Shown here piece by piece: positions 36,270 to 43,926 of a stretch of 64,000 bases of DNA (positions within the stretch are counted from its first letter, which is position 1; the number at the start of each line of letters is the position of its first letter). The translations under genes and the position numbers were made by a program. The notes under the pieces are model-generated. The model was given only the letters and a program-made list of their open reading frames with translations. It searched no databases and had not been told where the DNA came from. Source of the DNA: Massilia sp. ZL223 (GTDB lineage Bacteria > Pseudomonadota > Gammaproteobacteria > Burkholderiales > Burkholderiaceae_D); the NCBI RefSeq assembly GCF_018119395.1, contig NZ_JAGPWD010000001.1, positions 62,001-126,000 on the forward strand. The letters are read 5' to 3'.

Positions 36270-37151
36270 TTACAGCATGGCCTTCAGCAGGCGCGCCATT
36301 TCCGACGGGTTCTTGGTGACCTTGATGCCGCAGGCTTCCATGATTTCCAGCTTGGCTTGCGCGGTGTCGGCGCCGCCCGAGATCAGCGCGCCGGCGTGGC
36401 CCATGCGCTTGCCCGGAGGCGCGGTGACGCCAGCGATGAAGCCGACGACCGGCTTCTTCATGTTGTCCTTGATCCAGTGAGCAGCGTTCGCCTCGTCCGG
36501 GCCGCCGATCTCGCCGATCATGATGACAGCGTCGGTGTCCGGATCGTCGTTGAACATGCGCATCACGTCGATGTGCTTCAGACCGTTGATCGGGTCGCCG
36601 CCGATACCGACTGCCGACGACTGGCCCAGGCCCAGGGCGGTCAGCTGGCCGACTGCTTCATAGGTCAGGGTGCCCGAACGCGACACGACGCCGATACGGC
36701 CCTTCTTGTGGATGTGACCCGGCATGATGCCGATCTTGATCTCGTCCGGGGTGATCAGACCCGGGCAGTTCGGGCCCAGCAGCAGGGTCTTCGAACCGGC
36801 CTTGGCCATACGATCCTTGACTTCCATCATGTCGCGGACCGGGATGCCTTCGGTGATGCAGATTGCCAGGTCCAGCTCGGCTTCAACGGCTTCCCAGATG
36901 GCGGCTGCAGCGCCTGCCGGCGGAACATAGATGACCGACACGGTGGCGCCGGTTTCCGACTTGGCTTCCTTGACCGATGCGTAGATCGGGATGCCTTCGA
37001 AATCTTCGCCGGCTTTCTTCGGGTTCACGCCGGCCACGAAGGCTTCACGGCCGTTCGCGTAGTCGCGGCACATGCGGGTGTGGAACTGGCCGGTCTTGCC
37101 GGTGATACCTTGGGTGATGACTTTGGTGTCTTTGTTAATCAGAATCGACAT
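36270..37151 (-). CDS. sucD: Succinyl-CoA synthetase alpha subunit
   Basis: This subunit binds CoA and carries the phospho-histidine in the TCA-cycle step that turns succinyl-CoA into succinate plus ATP or GTP. The 293-residue chain has QGITGKTGQFHT, the CoA-binding VGVNPKKAG-like region, CITEGIPVRDM, GPNCPGLI, GVVSRSGTLTYE, GIGGDPINGL and GHAGALISGG with the phosphorylated His252. It starts 18 bases after sucC. Confidence 0.96.
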   Translation of the reverse strand: MSILINKDTKVITQGITGKTGQFHTRMCRDYANGREAFVAGVNPKKAGEDFEGIPIYASVKEAKSETGATVSVIYVPPAGAAAAIWEAVEAELDLAICITEGIPVRDMMEVKDRMAKAGSKTLLLGPNCPGLITPDEIKIGIMPGHIHKKGRIGVVSRSGTLTYEAVGQLTALGLGQSSAVGIGGDPINGLKHIDVMRMFNDDPDTDAVIMIGEIGGPDEANAAHWIKDNMKKPVVGFIAGVTAPPGKRMGHAGALISGGADTAQAKLEIMEACGIKVTKNPSEMARLLKAML

Positions 37152-37169
37152 TTTGTTTTCCTTCGCGAA

Positions 37170-38339
37170 TTAGGCTTGACCGGCGGCAGCGGCAACGACC
37201 TGCTTCGCTGCATCTTCCATGGTGTCTGCGGAAATGATCGGCAGGCCCGAATCAGCCAGCATCTTCTTGCCCAGGTCTTCGTTGGTGCCCTTCATGCGGA
37301 CGACCAGCGGCACTTGCAGCGACACAGCCTTCGATGCGGTGATCACGCCTTCGGCGATCACGTCGCAGCGCATGATGCCGCCGAAGATGTTGACCAGGAT
37401 GGCCTTCAGGCCCGGGTTCTTCAGCATGATCTTGAATGCTTCGGTGACCTTCTCGGCGGTTGCACCGCCGCCGACGTCCAAGAAGTTGGCCGGCTCGCCG
37501 CCGAACAGCTTGATGGTGTCCATGGTGGCCATGGCCAGGCCGGCGCCGTTCACCAGGCAGCCGATGTTGCCGTCGAGCGAGATGTAAGCCAGATCGAACT
37601 TCGATGCTTCGACTTCAGCCGGATCTTCTTCGTCCAGGTCGCGGTAGGCGACGATTTCCGGGTGACGGAACAGGGCGTTCGAGTCGAAGTTGAACTTGGC
37701 GTCCAGGGCGATGACCTTGCCCGAGCCGGTCAGGATCAGCGGGTTGATTTCGGCCAGCGAGGCATCGGTTTCCCAGTAGGCTTTGTACAGGCCTTGCAGG
37801 TTGGCGCGCGCGTCGGCGATCGAGCCTTCCGGCACGCCGATCTTGCGGGCGACGTCGTCAGCTTGCGCATCGGTCAGGCCGACCGACGGTTCGATCACGA
37901 CGTTGTGGATCTTTTCCGGGTTGCTGTGGGCGACTTCTTCGATGTCCATGCCGCCTTCCGACGAAGCCATCAGGACGACCTTCTGGGTCACGCGGTCCGT
38001 GACCAGCGAGACGTACAGTTCTTTCTTGATGTCCGCGCCTTCTTCGATCAGCAGGCGGCGCACTTTCTGGCCTTCCGGGCTGGTCTGGTGGGTCACCAGT
38101 TGCATGCCCATGATCTGGTCGGCGTATTCCTTGACCTGTTCCAGCGACTTGGCGACTTTCACGCCGCCGCCCTTGCCGCGGCCGCCAGCGTGGATCTGGG
38201 CCTTGACGACCCACACCGGGCCGCCCAGCTCTTCAGCGGCCTTGACGGCCTCTTCCACGTTCATGCACGGAATGCCGCGCGGAACGGTCACTCCGAACTT
38301 TCGGAGGATTTCTTTGCCCTGATACTCATGGATTTTCAT
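37170..38339 (-). CDS. sucC: Succinyl-CoA synthetase beta subunit
   Basis: The ATP-grasp subunit binds nucleotide and succinate. Its 389 residues show [42 protein letters not shown], and [12 protein letters not shown] followed by FLDVGGGAT, then [13 protein letters not shown], as in the family. It forms the catalytic complex with SucD, encoded directly downstream. The upstream gene for a DUF2889 protein ends 72 bases away on the same strand. Confidence 0.96.
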   Translation of the reverse strand: MKIHEYQGKEILRKFGVTVPRGIPCMNVEEAVKAAEELGGPVWVVKAQIHAGGRGKGGGVKVAKSLEQVKEYADQIMGMQLVTHQTSPEGQKVRRLLIEEGADIKKELYVSLVTDRVTQKVVLMASSEGGMDIEEVAHSNPEKIHNVVIEPSVGLTDAQADDVARKIGVPEGSIADARANLQGLYKAYWETDASLAEINPLILTGSGKVIALDAKFNFDSNALFRHPEIVAYRDLDEEDPAEVEASKFDLAYISLDGNIGCLVNGAGLAMATMDTIKLFGGEPANFLDVGGGATAEKVTEAFKIMLKNPGLKAILVNIFGGIMRCDVIAEGVITASKAVSLQVPLVVRMKGTNEDLGKKMLADSGLPIISADTMEDAAKQVVAAAAGQA

Positions 38340-38411
38340 GCTGGCTTCCCTTCTTTTCTATTACTGATTGTGTAGAAATACGGTTGGACTACAAAAATAA
38401 CGACTTGAATG

Positions 38412-38975
38412 CTAACCCGACACGGCTTTGATCGACCAGCGTGGATAGTACTTGGCCACGGCGGGGCCGTCGCTGCGCAGGGCATGGCAACGGTCGAGCT
38501 CGAAGGGCCGTTCAGCCGAGTTGTCGTCGGCGCCGCCGCGGGTCTCGAAGACGTCGTCGGCGTAGGCCTGCAGCGCTGCGGTAGGCAGCACCTGGGCCAA
38601 TTCGGTCAGGTGGGTGCAGCCGAGCACGCCGGAGAGGCGGTCTTTCAGGTGCAGCCGGAAGTGTTTCATCAGCGACAAGCCGATCAGCTTCTTGTAGGCG
38701 GGAGCGATCGTATCGCAGAAACCAGGATACGGGACGGAATCGGACGCGGCTTCGGCGTCGACGATGGTCAGGTCGCGGTCGATGGTCACGCGCAGCTTCA
38801 GGTCGTGCACCGGAACGCCGCCCGGGCGGTCGCCTGAAGCGAGCGCGATGTCACGCGTCTTGACATCGCGGATGCTGGCGTCGAGATCCCACAAGCCATC
38901 GTCGCGCGCATAGGCTTCGACGGTGATGGCGCGCGTATGCCGGAGCGAGCGCGATACGGGAGGAGACAGGGGCAT
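38412..38975 (-). CDS. DUF2889 protein
   Basis: The 187-residue cytoplasmic protein matches the DUF2889 family: RSLRHTRAITVEAYARDDGLWDLDASI-type N-terminus, HDLKLRVTIDRDLTIVDAEA and a middle GCTHLTELA. No enzymatic signature is known for it. The family commonly sits near sucCD and recA-recX in Burkholderiales. ATG 38975 is chosen over an upstream TTG; no strong ribosome site is visible. Confidence 0.82.
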   Translation of the reverse strand: MPLSPPVSRSLRHTRAITVEAYARDDGLWDLDASIRDVKTRDIALASGDRPGGVPVHDLKLRVTIDRDLTIVDAEAASDSVPYPGFCDTIAPAYKKLIGLSLMKHFRLHLKDRLSGVLGCTHLTELAQVLPTAALQAYADDVFETRGGADDNSAERPFELDRCHALRSDGPAVAKYYPRWSIKAVSG

Positions 38976-39417
38976 AAAAACCAATGCCGTCAGAGCGGCG
39001 GTTAGTGGTGCAGCCGGTGTGCTTCATGCACGTTGCCGCGGCTTCCACGGCAACAACCGCTCATGCGGCGCTGCTTAAACCACAAAAGTTTATCACAGCA
39101 TCTTGCCAGTTGCACTGCAACAGAGGGGTTTTCCACCGATGAGCACGAGGTTTCTGCCACTGTATTGCAGGGTCGGCAATGTTGCTGTGCGGCGTGAAGG
39201 AGAGGGACTCACGGCATGGACGGCGCCCTTGATAAGGAATTGACAACAGTGATGGCAGCGATAAGCACTGTTTATATTGCTGAGCAAAGCTCGGATTGCG
39301 TCGCCGGACCTAATCGACGCAAGTCAGTGGACAGATGCGGCCCCAATTGAAAAAGGTGCTTGAACGCATCGGCGGCGCAGCCGCCAACCCTACCGTCCTG
39401 TCGCGGTCCGGGAGAAT
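38976..39417. other. Gene-free region between DUF2889 and the recX terminator
   Basis: About 440 bases with no convincing coding frame; two short overlapping minus-strand frames near 39061-39287 have no family match or ribosome site. The part next to 38975 should hold the promoter for DUF2889-sucCD. I see no tRNA or recognisable small RNA. Confidence 0.5.
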
Positions 39418-39497
39418 GAAAAAGCGCCAGCGTGCAGCGCCATCGCCCGTTGAGGAATATGCCGAGACATATCGGGGATGGCGCTCCACGCTGGCGC
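39418..39497 (-). terminator. Long-hairpin terminator of the recA-recX operon
   Basis: Two stacked stems, GCGCCAGCGT/ACGCTGGCGC and AGCGCCATC/GATGGCGCT, separated by a 2x2 bulge, close a 32-base loop that can pair further. On the minus strand the stem is followed by TTTTTC. At 74 bases the hairpin is much longer than usual for an intrinsic terminator. Confidence 0.75.
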
Positions 39498-39508
39498 CTG
39501 GGTAATGC

Positions 39509-39564
39509 TGTGCTTGCTACGTTGTGCTTGCTACGCTGAGCTTGCTACGCCGTGTTTGCTACGG
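39509..39564. repeat. Four tandem 14-bp repeats
   Basis: The units TGTGCTTGCTACGT, TGTGCTTGCTACGC, TGAGCTTGCTACGC and CGTGTTTGCTACGG follow without gaps, between the recX stop and the long terminator hairpin. Confidence 0.85.
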
Positions 39565-39576
39565 CGCTGCCTCTGC

Positions 39577-40035
39577 TTACAGCTCGTCGTCGTCCGGGCT
39601 GCCTTGCATGGCGGCGCGGGCGGCGCGCTGGGAAAAGCCGCGCTGGAGCAGGAAGCGCATCTGCTTGGCGCGCTCCGCCGCATCCGTGGCGACCCGGCCA
39701 AACTTGCGCTGCCAGACTTCACGGGCACGCGCGGTTTCGCTCTCGGCCAGCTCGGCCTTGATGTCGGACAGCGCATCGCCGTCGACACCATGACTTTTCA
39801 GCTCGGCCATGACGCGGCTGTTGCCGAAACGGCTGGCCTTCCTGTTGATCAGGGATTCGGCGAAACGTTCTTGCGACAGCCAGTTGTTCTTTTCAAGGAA
39901 GTCCAGAAGAGCTTCGATGTCGTCGCCCTCCTCGGCATAACGCGCCAGTTTGCGTCCCAGTTCAAGCCGGCTGTGCTCGCGCAGTGACAGGTAGCGCATT
40001 GCGCGCGCCTTCAGGCTCAGTTGGGGTGCTGGCAT
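39577..40035 (-). CDS. recX: RecA regulator RecX
   Basis: RecX binds the RecA filament and limits its activity. The 152-residue protein is built of three-helix repeats and has [53 protein letters not shown] and the C-terminal [16 protein letters not shown]. It ends with an acidic DDDEL tail. The start at 40035 gives the usual N-terminal length; no clear ribosome site is visible. It lies 55 bases after recA and shares its SOS-controlled promoter. Confidence 0.93.
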   Translation of the reverse strand: MPAPQLSLKARAMRYLSLREHSRLELGRKLARYAEEGDDIEALLDFLEKNNWLSQERFAESLINRKASRFGNSRVMAELKSHGVDGDALSDIKAELAESETARAREVWQRKFGRVATDAAERAKQMRFLLQRGFSQRAARAAMQGSPDDDEL

Positions 40036-40090
40036 GGGATGGCGGCCGGGACAAGCCGGCGATGTGCTGCCGGCCTGCCCTGCCAATCAA

Positions 40091-41167
40091 TTACTCACCA
40101 ACAGCCTGGAGCTTCGGACGGCTGTCGTCATCGCTCGAGACCGGCGGCAGCTCGCGCACGCCCAGGGCGGCACGGACCTTGTTCTCGATCTCGCGGGCCA
40201 AGGCCGGACGCTCCTTCAGGAACAGGCGGGCATTGTCCTTGCCTTGACCAATGCGTTCACCGTTGTAGCTGTACCAGGAACCCGACTTCTCGACGATCTT
40301 GTTGTCGGCGCCCAGATCCAGGATTTCGCCTTCGCGCGAGGTGCCTTCTCCGTACAGGATGTCGAAGTGGGCTTCCTTGAACGGAGGAGCGATCTTGTTC
40401 TTGACGACCTTGACCTTGGTTTCGTTACCGATCACCTCGTCGCCCGACTTGATCGAACCGGTACGGCGGATGTCCATACGCACGGATGCGTAGAACTTCA
40501 GCGCGTTACCGCCGGTCGTGGTTTCCGGGCTGCCGAACATGACGCCGATCTTCATACGGATCTGGTTAATAAAGATCACCAGGGTGTTGGTGCGGTTGAT
40601 CGAGGCGGTCAGCTTGCGCAGCGCCTGCGACATCAGTCGCGCCTGCAGGCCCGGCAGCGAGTCGCCCATGTCGCCTTCGATCTCGGCGCGCGGGGTCAGT
40701 GCCGCCACCGAGTCGATGACCACGAGGTCGACCGAACCCGAACGCACCAGGGCGTCGGTGATTTCCAGGGCCTGTTCGCCGGTATCCGGCTGGGAGATCA
40801 GCAGTTCGCCCAGGTTGATGCCCAGCTTTTGCGCGTAACCCACGTCGAGCGCGTGCTCGGCGTCAATGAAGGCGCAGGTGCCACCCAGCTTTTGCATCTG
40901 GGCGATGGTTTGCAGGGTCAGGGTCGTCTTACCCGACGATTCCGGACCGTAGATTTCAACGATACGGCCGCGCGGCAGGCCACCGACGCCGAGCGCGATG
41001 TCCAGGCCCAGCGAGCCGGTGGAAACAGTCTGCACTTCCTCGACCGGCGCATTGGTGTCCATGCGCATGACCGAGCCCTTGCCGAACTGCTTTTCGATTT
41101 GCGCCAGGGCGGCTGCCAGCGCTTTGCCTTTTTCCGAGGCGTTTACTGCGAGTTTTTTGTCGTCCAT
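40091..41167 (-). CDS. recA: Recombinase RecA
   Basis: RecA forms ATP-dependent filaments on single-stranded DNA, drives homologous pairing and triggers LexA self-cleavage. The 358-residue protein has Walker A GPESSGKT (74-81), FIDAEHALD, the Walker B strand [15 protein letters not shown], and loop L2 with [20 protein letters not shown]. The full-length sequence looks intact, with an acidic C-terminus (SSDDD). An SOS promoter is located 63 bases upstream. Confidence 0.98.
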   Translation of the reverse strand: MDDKKLAVNASEKGKALAAALAQIEKQFGKGSVMRMDTNAPVEEVQTVSTGSLGLDIALGVGGLPRGRIVEIYGPESSGKTTLTLQTIAQMQKLGGTCAFIDAEHALDVGYAQKLGINLGELLISQPDTGEQALEITDALVRSGSVDLVVIDSVAALTPRAEIEGDMGDSLPGLQARLMSQALRKLTASINRTNTLVIFINQIRMKIGVMFGSPETTTGGNALKFYASVRMDIRRTGSIKSGDEVIGNETKVKVVKNKIAPPFKEAHFDILYGEGTSREGEILDLGADNKIVEKSGSWYSYNGERIGQGKDNARLFLKERPALAREIENKVRAALGVRELPPVSSDDDSRPKLQAVGE

Positions 41168-41229
41168 GGTGTACTTTCAATCGTGGAGTAGGCAAGGTAG
41201 GGTCAAAGCGGCCCAAATCAAGAGTCACT

Positions 41230-41258
41230 ACTGTATAAAAATCCAGTGGTTTTGGCAA
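41230..41258 (-). promoter_or_regulatory. recA promoter with overlapping LexA (SOS) box
   Basis: On the minus strand TTGCCA (41253-41258) and TACAGT (41230-41235) are 17 bases apart, a good sigma-70 promoter. The LexA box CTGGATTTTTATACAG (41231-41246) fits CTG-N10-CAG and covers the -10 element, so LexA would block polymerase directly. Confidence 0.85.
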
Positions 41259-41370
41259 GCACAAAATGCGATGAAAAGCGCCGCTGTTGTGCAGTCAAGA
41301 CTCGCATTGTTGCGACAAATCAAACACAATACGAACTTGTTGAAGGTCTAACGGTTTCCCGAGGTGCCCC

Positions 41371-42087
41371 ATGCGAATTCTGCTCGCCGAAGATGATAGC
41401 GTACTTGCCGATGGGCTGACGCGTTCCCTGCGCCAGTCCGGCTATGCCATCGATTGCGTCAAGAACGGCCAGGATGCCGACACCGCGCTCTCCACCCAGG
41501 AGTTCGACCTGCTCATCCTGGACCTCGGCCTGCCCAAGATGTCCGGACTGGAAGTGCTGCGCCGCCTGCGCTCGCGCGCCTCGCACCTGCCGGTGCTGAT
41601 CCTCACCGCCGCCGATTCGGTCGAGCAGCGCGTCGAGGGCCTGGACCTGGGTGCGGACGACTACATGGCCAAGCCCTTCGCCCTGTCCGAGCTGGAAGCG
41701 CGGGTGCGCGCCCTCACCCGGCGCGGCGCCGGCGGCGGCCCGGCCGTGGTGCGCCATGGCCCGCTGGTCTACGACCAGGTCGGCCGCAGCGCCTATATCA
41801 ACGACCAGATGCTCGACCTGTCGGCGCGCGAACTCGGCCTGCTGGAAGTGCTGCTGGCCCGTTCCGGCCGCCTGGTCTCGAAGGAGCAGCTGGTCGACCA
41901 CCTGTGCGAATGGGGCGAGGAAGTCTCGAACAACGCGATCGAGGTCTACGTGCACCGCCTGCGCAAGAAGATCGAGGTCGGCGGCGTGCGCATCGCCACC
42001 GTGCGCGGGCTCGGCTACTGCCTCGAGAAATTCAGCGAGGCGCCACGGGCCGCCCCAGCTGCGCCGGGCGCTTCCGACAGCAAGTGA
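41371..42087 (+). CDS. OmpR-family response regulator (TctD/QseB type)
   Basis: The 238-residue protein has a receiver domain (acidic pocket EDD at 7-9, phosphoacceptor Asp51 in ILDLGLPKMSG, TAADS, Lys in MAKPF) and a C-terminal winged helix with LSARELGLLEVLLARSGRLV and VYVHRLRKKIE. A Pro/Ala tail follows. Its gene overlaps the kinase gene by four bases (GTGA), and the kinase-DUF4212-symporter genes follow without a gap, so it probably controls uptake of the symporter's substrate. Confidence 0.93.
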   Translation: MRILLAEDDSVLADGLTRSLRQSGYAIDCVKNGQDADTALSTQEFDLLILDLGLPKMSGLEVLRRLRSRASHLPVLILTAADSVEQRVEGLDLGADDYMAKPFALSELEARVRALTRRGAGGGPAVVRHGPLVYDQVGRSAYINDQMLDLSARELGLLEVLLARSGRLVSKEQLVDHLCEWGEEVSNNAIEVYVHRLRKKIEVGGVRIATVRGLGYCLEKFSEAPRAAPAAPGASDSK

Positions 42088-43625
42088 ACGAGCGCGACGC
42101 CAGCTTCGACTCCCAGCCCGGGCATGGGCTGGCCGAGCCGCTGTACGTCCCGCCCAATCCCGAGCCCGACGAGAACATCCGCCATTCGCTGTTCGGCGAG
42201 ATCCTCGACTGGATGCTGGCCCCGCTGCTGCTGCTGTGGCCGATGAGCATCGCGATCACCTACCTGGTGGCCAAGTCGATCGCCAACCAGCCTTTCGACG
42301 ACGCGCTGGAAGACCGGGTGACGGTGCTCAGCCAGCAGGTGCGCAGCGTGGAAGGCAGCGTCACCGCCCAGCTGGCGCCCGGCGCGGTCGACATCCTGCG
42401 CGCCGACGACGTCGACAGCGTCTACTATTTGATCACCGGCCCGGCCGGCCAGCACCTCGACGGCGACCGCGACCTGCCCCGCCCCAAGGCCGGCGACGAC
42501 GACGAGGCGCGCAGCGGCGCGGTGGCCTTCCGCAACGACAGCTTCCACGGCATTCCGGTGCGGGTCGCCTACTCCTATATCAACCTCGATCCGCTGCATG
42601 AGCGCGGGGGACCGGAAACCGAGCCCGAGCTGGCCCTGGTCCAGGTGGCCGAGACGCTCGACAAGCGCGCCCACCTGGCCAATGAGATCATCAAGGGCGT
42701 GATCCTGCCCCAGTTCATCATCCTGCCGGTGATCCTGGCCCTGGTCTGGTTCGCCCTGTCGCGCGGCCTGACGCCGCTGGCCGACCTGCAGGAACGCATC
42801 CGCGCACGGCCGCAGGACGACCTGTCGCCCATCGATCCGCGCCAGGTGCCGGAAGAGATTTCGCCGCTGGTCGGCTCCTTCAACGACATGCTCGAGCGCC
42901 TGGCCCAGACCATCGAGATGCAGAAGCGCTTCATCGCCGACGCCGCGCACCAGATGAAGACGCCGCTGGCAGGCATGCGCATGCAGTCCGAGCTGGCGCT
43001 GCGCCAGATCGATCCGGACGAGGTCCGGCGCTCGCTCGAACAGGTGGCCAAGAGCTCGGAATCGGCCACCCGCCTGGTCAACCAGCTGCTGGCCCTGGCC
43101 CGCGCCGAGAACCAGCCGCATGCCGGCCTGGCCTTCAGCGAGGTCGACCTGCCGCGCCTGGCGCGCGAGACGGTGCAGGACTGGGTGCAGGCCTCGTTCT
43201 CGCACCAGATCGACCTCGGCTTCGAGCCGCCCGATGAAGCGGTCACCATCGCCGGCAATCCGATGATGCTGCGCGAGCTGCTGTCGAACCTGATCGACAA
43301 CGCGCTGCGCTACACTCCCGCGGGCGGCAGCGTCACCGTGCGCGTGCGCCGCGAGGAGGAGCGCGCCCTGCTCGAGGTCGAGGACACCGGCCCCGGCATC
43401 GCGCCGGCCGAGCGTGCGCGCGTGTTCGAGCGCTTCTACCGCATCCTGGGCAGCAATACCCAGGGCAGCGGCCTGGGGCTGGCCATCGTGCGCGAGATCG
43501 CCCAGCAGCACGGCGCCGAGATCGACATCTTCAACAACCCGCGCAGCCACGCCAACAAATTCCCGGGCAGCCTGTTCCGGCTGACCTTCCCGCCTCCCGC
43601 CCATGACGCCATCGACGCCGCCTGA
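42084..43625 (+). CDS. Sensor histidine kinase (TctE/QseC type)
   Basis: The 513-residue inner-membrane kinase has a cytoplasmic N-terminal tail of about 40 residues, a first helix (DWMLAPLLLLWPMSIAITYL), a periplasmic sensor of about 150 residues, a second helix (FIILPVILALVWFAL), HAMP, the H-box ADAAHQMKTPLAGM with phospho-His289, and an ATPase domain with LIDNALRYTP, DTGPGIAP and GSGLGLAIV. The GTG start overlaps the regulator stop. It overlaps the DUF4212 gene by 23 bases. Confidence 0.93.
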   Translation: MNERDASFDSQPGHGLAEPLYVPPNPEPDENIRHSLFGEILDWMLAPLLLLWPMSIAITYLVAKSIANQPFDDALEDRVTVLSQQVRSVEGSVTAQLAPGAVDILRADDVDSVYYLITGPAGQHLDGDRDLPRPKAGDDDEARSGAVAFRNDSFHGIPVRVAYSYINLDPLHERGGPETEPELALVQVAETLDKRAHLANEIIKGVILPQFIILPVILALVWFALSRGLTPLADLQERIRARPQDDLSPIDPRQVPEEISPLVGSFNDMLERLAQTIEMQKRFIADAAHQMKTPLAGMRMQSELALRQIDPDEVRRSLEQVAKSSESATRLVNQLLALARAENQPHAGLAFSEVDLPRLARETVQDWVQASFSHQIDLGFEPPDEAVTIAGNPMMLRELLSNLIDNALRYTPAGGSVTVRVRREEERALLEVEDTGPGIAPAERARVFERFYRILGSNTQGSGLGLAIVREIAQQHGAEIDIFNNPRSHANKFPGSLFRLTFPPPAHDAIDAA

Positions 43626-43926
43626 CCAACCCGACCAACAAGACGCCGCCCTGGCCGCGCGCCGGCGGCTGCTGGAGACGCGTGAGGCGCATTGGCGGCG
43701 CACGCGGCGCATGACGGCCGTCCTGCTGGCGCTGTGGCTGGTGGCCGGCTTCGGCACCGTGTTCTTCGCGCGCGAGCTGGCCGGCGTCAGCGTGTTCGGC
43801 TGGCCGCTGTCCTTCTACATGGCCGCGCAGGGCGTGTCGCTGCTGTCGCTGGCGACCATCGGCCTGTACGCCTGGCGCATGCGAAGCCTGGAACGCCGCT
43901 ACCGCGCGGCACTGGAGGCTGTGTGA
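43603..43926 (+). CDS. DUF4212 small subunit of a sodium:solute symporter
   Basis: The 107-residue protein has a charged N-terminus and two membrane helices (MTAVLLALWLVAGFGTVFFA and a second containing SLLSLATIGLYAW), ending in a basic tail. This is the DUF4212 pattern of small subunits encoded directly before VC_2705-type SSS symporters. The start lies inside the kinase gene and the stop overlaps the symporter start by four bases. Confidence 0.87.
   Translation: MTPSTPPDQPDQQDAALAARRRLLETREAHWRRTRRMTAVLLALWLVAGFGTVFFARELAGVSVFGWPLSFYMAAQGVSLLSLATIGLYAWRMRSLERRYRAALEAV

Noticed and set aside
36114..38375. Plus-strand frame of 753 codons opposite sucC and sucD
   Set aside because: The minus strand encodes full-length succinyl-CoA synthetase subunits with all motifs; the antisense frame is compositionally biased and featureless.
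39061..39287. Two overlapping short minus-strand frames in the DUF2889-recX gap
   Set aside because: No ribosome site, no hydrophobic or domain pattern, and no operon context.
39424..39497. Long imperfect hairpin considered as an integron attC site
   Set aside because: No integrase or cassette structure is near, and the T-run on the minus strand just after recX fits a terminator better.
39509..39564. Tandem repeats considered as a CRISPR array
   Set aside because: The 14-bp units are contiguous with no spacers and there are no cas genes.
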